From NCBI RefSeq assembly GCF_009834915.1, contig NZ_WVHS01000006.1, positions 1 through 64,000 on the forward strand: a stretch of DNA of 64,000 nucleotides. The letters are read 5' to 3'. A model generated the notes under the pieces. The model was not told the DNA's origin. It did not search any database and saw only the letters and a list, made by a program, of their open reading frames with translations. A program made the translations under genes and the position numbers. The DNA comes from Hufsiella ginkgonis. Its GTDB lineage: Bacteria > Bacteroidota > Bacteroidia > Sphingobacteriales > Sphingobacteriaceae. Of this stretch, positions 9,887-17,444 are shown one piece after another. How positions within the stretch are numbered: the first letter of the stretch is position 1; each line of letters opens with the position of its first letter.

Positions 9887-10129
9887 ATGAAAATAGAACG
9901 AGTAATTAGTTGGTTTGACAAGAGAACAGAGGAATTCCAGGGAGAGTATAACATTGATAATATTGAGCTGGAGTTATTAAAACAAATCTTTAACCCTAAA
10001 AAAGAAGATCCGTTAATGTATGATGCTTATACAATTTATAACCAGGAAGCAAAGAAGCTTGAAGAAATAACAAGCTTTAAGTTTGATTTGGACCGATTTG
10101 TCTATGAGGTAAATTGTTTCCAAGTATAA
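9887..10129 (+). CDS. Immunity protein for the RHS rRNase toxin (DUF7683/colicin E3 immunity-like)
   Basis: This is an 80-residue acidic protein from the ATG at 9887, 2 bp after the toxin stop. The beginning (VISWFDKRTEEFQGEYNID) resembles the start of colicin E3 immunity protein (TWFDKSTEDFKGEEY). The end (FDLDRFVYEVNCFQV) matches what I know of DUF7683 proteins, found next to E3-like toxins. Tight coupling to the toxin gene and size close to the 84-residue E3 immunity protein support a role in binding and blocking the toxin in the producing cell. No signal peptide is seen, as expected for a cytoplasmic antidote. Confidence 0.82.
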   Translation: MKIERVISWFDKRTEEFQGEYNIDNIELELLKQIFNPKKEDPLMYDAYTIYNQEAKKLEEITSFKFDLDRFVYEVNCFQV

Positions 10130-10170
10130 ATAAGCAAGGCCCGGAGCGTCGCTCCGGGTCTTGCTTATTT
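10128..10170. terminator. Bidirectional terminator between immunity gene and XRE gene
   Basis: The arms 10128-10147 and 10151-10170 pair over 20 bp with a single G:T exception around a 3-nt loop. The core is GCCCGGAGC/GCTCCGGGT. The flanks are A-rich on the left and T-rich on the right, so it can end transcription from both converging genes. Confidence 0.85.
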
Positions 10171-10179
10171 AGCCAGTTC

Positions 10180-10521
10180 CTATATCTGTCGTTTGGTCAG
10201 GAAAGCATCAATAAACGTCTTGACCGGGTGCTTATCTTCTGGGCTTAACTGTTCTACCTGTCTAAAGAGTCGTAACAGTTCTTTATCGGTGAGTTGCGCG
10301 GCCACGGCTTCGTCCTGGCTTCCCATCATGAGAAAGTCCGTGGTAGTATCGAGCGCCTGGACGAGCTTCTGCAATACGTCCGAGGAAGGCGCAGACTTCT
10401 GCTTCTCGTAGCGTCCCACCTGGATGTACGTTAACCCCACCTTTGCGGCCGGTTCGGCCTGTGTCAGCTTCTTTTTCGTGCGCAGTTTCTTGATGCGCTC
10501 CCCTATGTTTATGCCTGCCAC
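10180..10521 (-). CDS. XRE-family helix-turn-helix regulator
   Basis: This 113-residue protein has an N-terminal HTH_3/Cro-C1 domain (residues 5-65). It shows IGERIKKLRTKKKLTQAEPA, the recognition segment KVGLTYIQVGRYEKQ, and LVQALDTTTDFLMMG. The C-terminal half is a helical tail (LTDKELLRLFRQVEQLSPED) common in Bacteroidota versions, likely used for dimerisation. The residue pair EP in the first HTH helix (TQAEPAAKV) is unusual, since most members have E-L or E-M; a proline there could weaken the fold. The gene converges with the toxin/immunity pair, and its target is unknown. Confidence 0.8.
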   Translation of the reverse strand: MAGINIGERIKKLRTKKKLTQAEPAAKVGLTYIQVGRYEKQKSAPSSDVLQKLVQALDTTTDFLMMGSQDEAVAAQLTDKELLRLFRQVEQLSPEDKHPVKTFIDAFLTKRQI

Positions 10522-10557
10522 GTATCGTCGTGCTAGAGAGCTCGATTAGATACCGGG

Positions 10558-10770
10558 TCAGCTCCGGTAATCTGGCAAGATGTGATTGGTGACTACGATA
10601 TTGATCGACACTGGCAAGTGTTCAGTGATCAGCCGTTTAATATTTGCATCCACGACCCCGAATGATCCTGCCCCGGAACTAAATTGCCGGGTGACATCGT
10701 GAAACGCGCCAATGCCATCCAGCGAAACGCCAAAACCGATTTTGTAACGTCTGGCAATTTTGCCAGTGTG
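10558..10770 (-). pseudogene. Fragment of a radical SAM peptide maturase
   Basis: The minus strand reads RRYKIGFGVSLDGIGAFHD, then FSSGAGSF, VDANIKRLI, LPVSINIVVTNHILPDYRS and stop. This is the central part of a radical SAM/SPASM barrel (the GVSLDG strand and the following loop and helix). Only about 70 codons remain. The upstream end abuts a tRNA-Val 3' half, and no cluster motif or SPASM domain is present. It is a relic, possibly related to the maturase at the left edge of the window. Confidence 0.7.
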
Positions 10771-10773
10771 AAA

Positions 10774-10814
10774 GAGCTACTGGGTTCGAACCGGTGACCC
10801 TCTGCTTGTAAGAC
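10774..10814 (-). pseudogene. tRNA-Val (TAC) 3'-half fragment, probable old attachment site
   Basis: Read on the minus strand, the segment has the anticodon loop CTTACAA, the variable loop and a T arm (GGTTCGAACCC). There is no D arm or 5' acceptor strand, so it is not a functional tRNA. A 3'-half tRNA copy of this kind is what an integrated element leaves at its far end, exactly as the tRNA-Met copy does at 10,985. The anticodon TAC assignment is from the loop sequence. Confidence 0.55.
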
Positions 10815-10920
10815 ATACAAATATGAGAATCCCTCACCACTGTAAAGCTTAGAAATAGTCATGGAGGAACTAAGGGCGAAAACTTTGACAACTTTTCACA
10901 ACCAAAAAACAGTCTTATTT

Positions 10921-10940
10921 TTCCGTACCTATTCCGTACC
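10921..10940. repeat. Paired TTCCGTACC repeats (likely recombinase arm sites)
   Basis: TTCCGTACC occurs at 10921-10929 and again at 10932-10940, 11 bp apart. Their place, just outside a terminator and a tRNA-derived repeat, mirrors the ACGCGTCA repeats at the right end of the element. They look like arm-type binding sites of a different tyrosine recombinase. Confidence 0.4.
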
Positions 10941-10976
10941 AAAAATAAAAAAGCAGCTACATTTCTGTGTAACTGC
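10941..10976 (-). terminator. Terminator read from the tRNA-Met side
   Basis: On the minus strand GCAGTTACA pairs with TGTAGCTGC (one G:U) and is followed by a run of T (TTTTTTATTTTT). It lies directly 3' of the tRNA-Met 3' copy at 10,985 and is probably the terminator of the tRNA before the present element integrated, or that of an adjacent older element. Confidence 0.6.
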
Positions 10977-10984
10977 CTGATTAT

Positions 10985-11030
10985 CAGTGCGCCCACCTGG
11001 GCTCGAACCAGGGACCAAAAGATTATGAGT
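10985..11030. repeat. Left attachment repeat (attL), tRNA-Met 3' copy
   Basis: These 46 bp are identical to 26652-26697. They contain the T arm and anticodon-stem 3' side of tRNA-Met on the minus strand and diverge immediately after the anticodon region, so this copy cannot form a tRNA. Confidence 0.9.
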
Positions 11031-11088
11031 GTTGCACCCTCTACCCTCCTGAGCGTTTAAACGCCCTTTTTGGTCTTTTTCATCGCAA

Positions 11089-11108
11089 ACGCGTCACTAA
11101 ACGCGTCA
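11089..11108. repeat. ACGCGTCA arm-type repeats, left end
   Basis: ACGCGTCA occurs at 11089-11096 and 11101-11108, between attL and the recombinase start. The same octamer and two one-base variants recur at 26473-26502 inside the right end. This is the arrangement of recombinase N-terminal-domain binding sites. Confidence 0.6.
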
Positions 11109-11111
11109 GTT

Positions 11112-12257
11112 ATGTTTTCAGAGTTAAGAATTGTCACAAGCAATGACCTAAACAACAGAAGTTATGTTTGCTTTTACTTTCACGGCGAACGCAAGCGGGA
11201 GTACAACGGGAAGAATGTCGGGTTGAAGATTCAGCCAAACTATGCTTCCTCGATTGATGAACGCACTAAGCTTCTTAAAAAGCTAGAGTTCGAATTAAGA
11301 AAGGCACTCGAAGCAGGTACTTATCCAGTAAAAGAACTTAAAGAAGAGGCCAAGCCAAAAGAGGCTATTCAAGTCAATGTCCTTACTACCGGCACGCTTC
11401 TGAAAAATGCTTTAGAGAAGAAGCTATCATCCCAGTTAAGCAAGTTTTACAAGAGGAATTTAAGATACATATATAACAACTTCGTTTCTTTCTTAAACCA
11501 AGACGAGTTAAACGGCAATATTGAGAATATTCGCGTCCCGAGAATTGAAGAATTTCTCAGTCAGTTTGGTAGCTCAGGCACCTATTATATGAATAAGCGC
11601 CGTGATCTCGGTGTCTTGTTCTCAACAGTCGGCAAACAGATCGAGCGCAAACTAGCGGTAGTTAAAGACACTGACAGAAGGCGCAGCAAGGCAAAGCTTC
11701 ACAAGATTTATGAACTGCACCAAGTAAAACCGATTCTCGAGTACTTAAAGGCAAATCATCCGAATTTACATTTATGCTGCTTGATCACCTATGGCTGTTT
11801 TCTCAGGCCACATGAGGAGGTTCGGAACCTGCATGGTCATCATTTCAAAAAAGATGTTACAGAAATACACCTGTCGGGGGACGAAAATAAAGGAGGTAAA
11901 ATTCGTGTGGTTCATATACCTTCTTACGTAAGAGAGGAAATACTAGATAGGGTTAACAAGCTCAAACCTGATGAAAACCTTTTTACAGGACTGACCGAGC
12001 CATTCAATGATGCATACTTTAACACTGCATGGACACGGATTTGGCATAAGATGCACAAACTGAAAATGGTGACCGATGATCAAACCATCTACTCCTTCAG
12101 GCACACGGCAGCTGTAAATGTTTATCATAAAACCAAGGATATTTATATTCTTCAGCAACTTTTAGGTCACTCTGATATGATTGTAACTCTTAAATACCTG
12201 CGAGGGTTGGGAGAGCTTACGTCTGACCAATTGAAACATTCGATGCCTGAATTATGA
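11112..12257 (+). CDS. Tyrosine recombinase/integrase
   Basis: The product is 381 residues from the ATG at 11112, preferred over the upstream TTG because the latter would read through the arm repeats. The N-terminal arm-binding and SAM-like core-binding domains cover about residues 1-190. The catalytic domain shows the Arg in YGCFLRPHEEV, the Lys in ENKGGKIRVVHIP, the Arg box SFRHTAA, the second His in LLGHSD and the nucleophile Tyr in TLKYLRG. All catalytic residues are present, so it should be active. It sits next to attL and should integrate and excise the element at tRNA-Met. Confidence 0.93.
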   Translation: MFSELRIVTSNDLNNRSYVCFYFHGERKREYNGKNVGLKIQPNYASSIDERTKLLKKLEFELRKALEAGTYPVKELKEEAKPKEAIQVNVLTTGTLLKNALEKKLSSQLSKFYKRNLRYIYNNFVSFLNQDELNGNIENIRVPRIEEFLSQFGSSGTYYMNKRRDLGVLFSTVGKQIERKLAVVKDTDRRRSKAKLHKIYELHQVKPILEYLKANHPNLHLCCLITYGCFLRPHEEVRNLHGHHFKKDVTEIHLSGDENKGGKIRVVHIPSYVREEILDRVNKLKPDENLFTGLTEPFNDAYFNTAWTRIWHKMHKLKMVTDDQTIYSFRHTAAVNVYHKTKDIYILQQLLGHSDMIVTLKYLRGLGELTSDQLKHSMPEL

Positions 12258-12338
12258 TATATCCATACGGCAGGATACTTAGTGTGTCTTGCCGTCCCTT
12301 GTTTTGCTTATAATAAATGCGCTAAACCGTTATAAAAC

Positions 12339-12371
12339 AAAAAAACCTATCCTTATTTAAGGGATAGGGTT
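12339..12371 (-). terminator. Terminator of the 12403-12834 gene
   Basis: On the minus strand AACCCTATCC pairs with GGATAGGTT (one bulge) and is followed by a run of T. It lies about 30 bp after the stop of the minus-strand gene. Confidence 0.7.
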
Positions 12372-12402
12372 CATATTCTTTGACATTGGCAATATTAGAA
12401 AA

Positions 12403-12834
12403 CTATGCTTTGATCCTAAAGATAGGCTTATAGCCTATCAATTTACCACCTAGTTCTTTCGGTGCGTCATATACGTCATCAGCGATGAAGTACATCAAAA
12501 ACTCCGTTTCGCACAACGATTCAATTCGCGTGTGGAAGGGTGGAAGGTCATTACTAAACCGCACTTGGCTGATGATCTGCGTAATTTCCGCGAATGAATA
12601 GACTTCATTGAGATCAAAACTTTGATCTATAGCGACATCATACTGTATCTGTTTCATTGAAGAAGGATTATTAATCCTTTGTGCATTCGCCTGCACCGTT
12701 CTCCATGAACGCTTCCCACGCCCCTTTACATAGCTGACCAATTCGGCTGCACGCTCGCCATAGATATGGTGTAGAGCATTGTAACGTTCAAGTTGTTGAG
12801 GTGTTAAAGCAGTTAAAAAATTTGTATTTGACAT
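12403..12834 (-). CDS. Hypothetical protein of the element
   Basis: This is a 143-residue soluble protein without recognisable family. It starts MSNTNFLTALTPQQLERYNAL and has a basic stretch in the middle (YVKGRGKRSWRTVQ). The latter half is rich in acidic and aromatic residues (ETEFLMYFIADDVYDAPKEL). It is transcribed towards the recombinase, with its own terminator downstream. The basic segment could contact nucleic acid, but that is only a guess. The position next to the recombinase would suit a directionality factor or regulator, though the sequence does not show an HTH. Confidence 0.55.
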   Translation of the reverse strand: MSNTNFLTALTPQQLERYNALHHIYGERAAELVSYVKGRGKRSWRTVQANAQRINNPSSMKQIQYDVAIDQSFDLNEVYSFAEITQIISQVRFSNDLPPFHTRIESLCETEFLMYFIADDVYDAPKELGGKLIGYKPIFRIKA

Positions 12835-13403
12835 TGTATTTTGCTTTTAAAATGAATAAAAATTAATTATTTGTTGTAAAATCAATTTATTCAATCACTT
12901 AAAAACATCTCTTCTCATGGATAACTTGTCACAAATATTGCCAACATGTCAAAGAACATATCTTTAAGGCACCATCGCGGAGCCATAATATTATAAGAGT
13001 AATTCGTCCACCACAAGTTGCTAGCAACAACACTACCCCCCATCGGCACTGAATATGGTGCTATACCTATTCTCCATCTGCGGCTACCGAATTAATTATG
13101 CTACAAAGGTTAAAAAGTTCCAGCTTGAAACCTTTAAGATAAATTAATACGACTTATTCATGACAATACCGCTCACAGCTATTACGAAGTATTTTTGTTT
13201 AAGTCGTTGATTTTTAGTATATTTATATAACATTTCAGAACTGGTACCGGGAAGTACTACATATATGAGATCAGCATTCGTGCTGATCTTTTTTATTTAT
13301 CCCATCCTTCCTAAAAGTTCTGTCCCTGTTATAAGATATCCCCCTTCCTTTTCGAGATCACCTTCAGCAAAAGATAAGTCCCTCAGCCGGATAACAAACT
13401 GAA
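12835..13403. other. AT-rich intergenic stretch
   Basis: About 570 bp lie between divergent genes. The DNA is AT-rich and holds a short hairpin with T-run (GATCAGCATTCGTGCTGATC at about 13270-13289, followed by TTTTTT), a likely terminator on the plus strand. No ORF or clear promoter consensus is seen. Confidence 0.5.
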
Positions 13404-15227
13404 ATGACAAAACCAACAATTTACATCCCGATGAACCTTAAAGACGTTTTCTCGCATGCCTTCCCTGAAGGTGTTCCCGTGAACGCGCAAGTAGATAAAG
13501 GAAGATGCGGGTTAGGCATGACCTACCGCGAGATTAGAGAAAAAAGAGACACGATAACCGTTTTGACCAGCGTAAGTATCATAGATGCAAAATTCGAGGA
13601 ACATAAAGATTACTCACAGCTACTTGTAGTTTACGAAGGCACAACATGGCAAATGGTGCAGGACTACCTTAAGAGGGAAGACGTCCCCTACAAAAAAATA
13701 CTCTGCACACCTGAGAGTTTCGGAAAGATCATTAAAGCTGCATTCGAAATGAAGAAGCTGTCCTGGCTTTATAAGAATTTCTTTCTTTTCCTTGACGAAG
13801 CACACGCTTACGCCGCAGATGCTTTCAGGAAGGATATTTTAACACCATTCAGCTACTTCTGGAATTTCGACAAAAAAACTATCGCTTCCGCGACCTTATT
13901 CAAGTTCAGCGACCCGAGATTTAATGCGTTACAACATTATGAGCTTACCTACAAAGAGAAGTTTGGGAAGATAAGCATCGTGAACTTCCCGGATGTAAAA
14001 CAGGTATTAAATCATTTCCTAACTACCCCGGATATGTTCCCTGGCAACGTACACATATTCTTTAATTCTGTAACAGAAAGCGGAAACGCCATAAGAAACG
14101 CCAAACTCACTGATGTAAATATTTACTGCCGAGACGACGAGCGTAATATGGCGAATCTCGAAGAAATAAAGGTTCACTTCAAAAAAGCACCTAAAAAAGG
14201 TGAATACAAAAAGTTTAACTTTTACAGCCAGCGATATAACGAGGGATGGGATTTAGAAGATTCTAGAGAGGCTACAATAATAATTGTGTCGGACATTCAC
14301 ATCCCGCATTCATTACTAAGTGTCCCCTATAAAGGTTTTCAGGCTATAGGTAGATTAAGAAAGAAACGACCACATAGGATATATCATATCACAAACACAT
14401 TTAATAACCACGGCATGCGAACAGAAGAGGAAATCAGAGCGGCATGGCTTTACCACGCATCAGATTATATTAACCACTACAACCTGTTCCAAATAAAACG
14501 CATCCAAGATCGGATCGCCCCATTAAATCATTTCAAAGAGATGATAACCGGCTATGCCGAATTTCAAGGAGAGACAGCCTCATTAGATCACATGAAGCTC
14601 GATCAAATCATTTGCAGGGACGCGTGTAAAGAACATTTTAACAGCCACGATTCGATCATGAAAACATGGCAAGAATGTAACTACGACACTGAAAATGTCA
14701 GTTTCGACCTTCCGGAAATAGTAAGGCTAAATAAAAGCAGAGCGCAAATCATTAAAGAACTGGTCGATCTGATGGAGGAGTTACAGGCCAACGAGCAAGA
14801 TTATTTATATGGGCAAGCATCACGGACGCTCGCCAAGTACAAGGAGGAGTTTGCTATTGCCTTCGAAGCCTACAGCATTTTAGGTAGACGGGGCATGGAA
14901 CAGCTACAGTACAATGAAAAAGCAATGAAAGAAGAATTAATTACAAAAAGCAACGGAAACGCAGAAGCGAAGCTACGCATACACCTAGCGGAGATGTTTA
15001 TGCTCAACAGGAGATACTTAAAAACAGAAGTTAAAAAGATATTACAAGATGCTTATACCAAATTCAGTATCAGAAATAAAGACGGCTCAACGAAAAAAGC
15101 CACTGCTTCTCAGCTCGAAACTTTTGGCATGTTCTTGCTTAAAGAGTGCAAAATAAAGACCGATGGGAAGTCTGAAAATGGTTTCTTAATCGAAAAAATA
15201 TTATTTCAGCTCAGATGTGCAGCCTAG
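13404..15227 (+). CDS. DEAH-type helicase-like protein with degenerate P-loop
   Basis: This 607-residue protein has the layout of a superfamily 2 helicase in its first 330 residues. It shows a Walker A-like KGRCGLGMTY (residues 32-41), DEAH at 131-134 in FLFLDEAHAYA, SATL (162-165, motif III position), NEGWDL (279-284, motif V position) and QAIGRLRKK (313-321, motif VI). The usual GKT/S of Walker A is replaced by GLGMT, so the phosphate-binding lysine is missing. Such variants are known to me from helicase-like proteins of Bacteroidota mobile elements. The rest is helical with a long charged coil and may bind partners. A role in replication of the element or in defence is possible. Confidence 0.65.
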   Translation: MTKPTIYIPMNLKDVFSHAFPEGVPVNAQVDKGRCGLGMTYREIREKRDTITVLTSVSIIDAKFEEHKDYSQLLVVYEGTTWQMVQDYLKREDVPYKKILCTPESFGKIIKAAFEMKKLSWLYKNFFLFLDEAHAYAADAFRKDILTPFSYFWNFDKKTIASATLFKFSDPRFNALQHYELTYKEKFGKISIVNFPDVKQVLNHFLTTPDMFPGNVHIFFNSVTESGNAIRNAKLTDVNIYCRDDERNMANLEEIKVHFKKAPKKGEYKKFNFYSQRYNEGWDLEDSREATIIIVSDIHIPHSLLSVPYKGFQAIGRLRKKRPHRIYHITNTFNNHGMRTEEEIRAAWLYHASDYINHYNLFQIKRIQDRIAPLNHFKEMITGYAEFQGETASLDHMKLDQIICRDACKEHFNSHDSIMKTWQECNYDTENVSFDLPEIVRLNKSRAQIIKELVDLMEELQANEQDYLYGQASRTLAKYKEEFAIAFEAYSILGRRGMEQLQYNEKAMKEELITKSNGNAEAKLRIHLAEMFMLNRRYLKTEVKKILQDAYTKFSIRNKDGSTKKATASQLETFGMFLLKECKIKTDGKSENGFLIEKILFQLRCAA

Positions 15228-15335
15228 TGTCAAAACCCCCTATTACCATTTTTCCTAAAAAGTTGAGATTACACCTCTTATAAGGGTTGACCACTCGGAA
15301 CCGAAATTTCAGGAACAACAAGCCCATTTGAAAAC

Positions 15336-15362
15336 AAAAGCCTGCTTTATGCAGGTTTTTTT
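15336..15362 (+). terminator. Terminator after the helicase-like gene
   Basis: CCTGC pairs with GCAGG around a 5-nt loop, extended by a G:T and four A:T pairs, and is followed by seven T. It lies about 110 bp after the helicase-like stop. The remaining bases up to 15,548 hold no gene. Confidence 0.75.
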
Positions 15363-15548
15363 GTTTAAAATCACTTTATGCTCGAATTTTAGCTAAAACT
15401 GCCCTTGAGCGTAAATTTTGGCAAAATCTCATGGTTGCATTTTTCGCTGTCGGCTTGTTTTGCTTATAGAAGATTGAGGTGTGGATTGAATTACATAGCT
15501 TAGAATGCAAATACTTTCGGCAGGTAACACGACTTTATTATTGGGTTT

Positions 15549-16175
15549 ATGAAAATTCAAATCTTAAAATTTCTTACAATTTCTTTTATTGTAGCTCTTC
15601 CAATCACTGTTATCGGGATATATCTTGTCGCATTTATTCGCGGAGAAATTGACTTGCAAATGGTACCTGTGGTGTTTTCAAGTGCTGTCACAACGATCGG
15701 AATCTTATTTGGCTCGTTAACCTATTTTAATAATCGCGAATCGAGTGAACGAGCTCAGATTGAAAAGTACTATTCGGTATTAACTTCTGACATAAATGAC
15801 GCAATTTATGACGGGAAGAGGGGGGTGGAGGCCTATTTTGCGTTTAATATCAAGACAGGCTTTGATAATAACGTACTAGATAACCTCAACTTAGTGATCA
15901 CTTCCTTTGAGATATATGAAGGTTTAATCAAGGAGAACGGAATAATAGGTGGAAAATTCAAATCCATAAATCTTAAAAGGCTTTACTTACTCTACTATTC
16001 AAAAGTCCTATGGCCTTTACATAGCTTTGTTGAAGCTCACGGCAAAGCTTTTATAGAAAGGGAACATGACGATTCGAGGATCACATTGGATTCCTCTTTT
16101 TTCGAAATTTTATCTCATATAAGGGATTTACAAGATTTTCATTTTTTGAGGAACAGGGAACCAAGAAGTCTTTAG
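15549..16175 (+). CDS. Small 2-TM protein, possible abortive-infection type
   Basis: This is a 208-residue protein. Two membrane segments are evident (about residues 8-30, LTISFIVALPITVIGIYLVA, and 39-58, VVFSSAVTTIGILFGSLTYF). A cytoplasmic helical domain follows, starting NNRESSERAQIEKYYSVL. A 2-TM hairpin joined to a helical domain that begins right after the second segment is the layout of proteins often labelled putative phage abortive infection proteins. Its place in the cargo next to a TIR protein fits that, but no catalytic motif is visible and the function is unproven. Confidence 0.5.
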   Translation: MKIQILKFLTISFIVALPITVIGIYLVAFIRGEIDLQMVPVVFSSAVTTIGILFGSLTYFNNRESSERAQIEKYYSVLTSDINDAIYDGKRGVEAYFAFNIKTGFDNNVLDNLNLVITSFEIYEGLIKENGIIGGKFKSINLKRLYLLYYSKVLWPLHSFVEAHGKAFIEREHDDSRITLDSSFFEILSHIRDLQDFHFLRNREPRSL

Positions 16176-16226
16176 CTTGTAAATAGTACGGACATTCCTC
16201 ATTGGTTTGTGGGTAAGATTAGATGT

Positions 16227-17444
16227 TTACAATTTGAGAATCCTGACGATTTCCTCCGTTAACCGGAAAAAAATATCGTCTTGCTTGTACTCTTCAAGAG
16301 CATTTAGGGGTTCTTCGGGTTTATTTATAGATTGATACTCACCAATTGGGCTAGTTGTAAATCTGCATCGTTTTGCTATAATTGGAAGAATAGCGGCCCC
16401 TTTATCTTGAGCCTTTTTTAGAAGCACAGGAACTTCCTTTTCTCTAACAAATCGCGAGCGTAGAAAATCACTTGACACTATAAGAATTGCTATGTCGGCT
16501 AGAAGTAGTGCTTTCTCAATTTCGTCTTTCCACCGATCACCAGTATTGATCCTTGTATCGTCCCACACATTTAGTTGCAATCCCTCATATTGCAACGTAT
16601 CTAAGAATACATTTATCTTTTTTAACCACTCCTCGTCTTGATGGCTGTAACTAATGAACAAAGTCTTAGGGGCTTTCTGCTTCGATTCGCCGTTTTGTAT
16701 ACCCATCACATCTATCAATTTTGGCTGATTTTCACTTTTAAGAGCTAACAGATTGATTTTACCGATACTGTTACCCTTATATTTTTGTAACGTCAAGTAA
16801 TCCGGGTCGATACCAAAGTAGGTTTTATTTAAACTACTAAAGCAATATAACGCCAACAATGAAGGCAATTGTTGTTTAATATTGCCTGTAGGAAAGTCTT
16901 GAAATTGATTGTTATTTAACCATATCCTTTTTAAGCTCTTTAGGGCCAATATTGAATCGGGGAAATGTACGAAATCATTGTCAGCCAGATTTAGTGATTC
17001 GAGTGATTGCAAACTGCTAATTTCATTAGGTAGTGAGCTTATTTTGTTTCCCGATACACTCAATTTTTTTAACTTTTTAATATTCCCAATTTGCTTAGGG
17101 AGGCCTTTTAACATATTGTTGTTTAATATAAGTACTTCCAAATGTATCAAATCAAAGTGCTTAGCATACAATGTCTTAAGGAAATTGTCAGAGAGGTCGA
17201 GATTAGTGAGACGTTTACACTTGGCTAGCTCTTTGGGCAGCACTTGGATCTGATTATTGCTGAGATTCAGCTTTTTAAGGTTCTTATATTTAAAAACTAT
17301 AGCTGGCACCTCTTTGAGATTTTGATTCGATAAATCTAGTTTTGATGCGGAGAAGTTGATTTTCATTCTATGATCCTTGTTGGCTAATATAAGTTTGTTT
17401 TGCTTAATTTGCATTTCCTGTGGAGGGCAGGATTTCACATCCAT
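16227..17444 (-). CDS. Leucine-rich repeat plus TIR domain protein
   Basis: This 405-residue protein has about seven leucine-rich repeats at residues 35-195 (LKKLNLSNNQIQVLPKEL, LTNLDLSDNFLKTL, LEVLILNNNMLKGLPKQIG). A linker and a TIR domain at about 259-400 follow (TLFISYSHQDEEWLKKI, LNVWDDTRINTGDRWKDEI, AILIVSSDFLRSRFV, EKEVPVLL). The Ser-Ser-Asp-Phe stretch and the acidic residues near 335-337 lie where TIR NADases keep their catalytic Glu. In bacteria such TIR domains deplete or convert NAD to kill infected cells, and the LRR part would be the sensor or protein-interaction surface. The domain order is LRR-TIR, the reverse of plant receptors. A start at the internal Met27 is possible. Confidence 0.85.
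   Translation of the reverse strand: MDVKSCPPQEMQIKQNKLILANKDHRMKINFSASKLDLSNQNLKEVPAIVFKYKNLKKLNLSNNQIQVLPKELAKCKRLTNLDLSDNFLKTLYAKHFDLIHLEVLILNNNMLKGLPKQIGNIKKLKKLSVSGNKISSLPNEISSLQSLESLNLADNDFVHFPDSILALKSLKRIWLNNNQFQDFPTGNIKQQLPSLLALYCFSSLNKTYFGIDPDYLTLQKYKGNSIGKINLLALKSENQPKLIDVMGIQNGESKQKAPKTLFISYSHQDEEWLKKINVFLDTLQYEGLQLNVWDDTRINTGDRWKDEIEKALLLADIAILIVSSDFLRSRFVREKEVPVLLKKAQDKGAAILPIIAKRCRFTTSPIGEYQSINKPEEPLNALEEYKQDDIFFRLTEEIVRILKL

Noticed and set aside
10629..10862. Minus-strand 77-codon reading frame
   Set aside because: It is a translation of the tRNA-Val fragment and of the radical SAM relic in the wrong frame.
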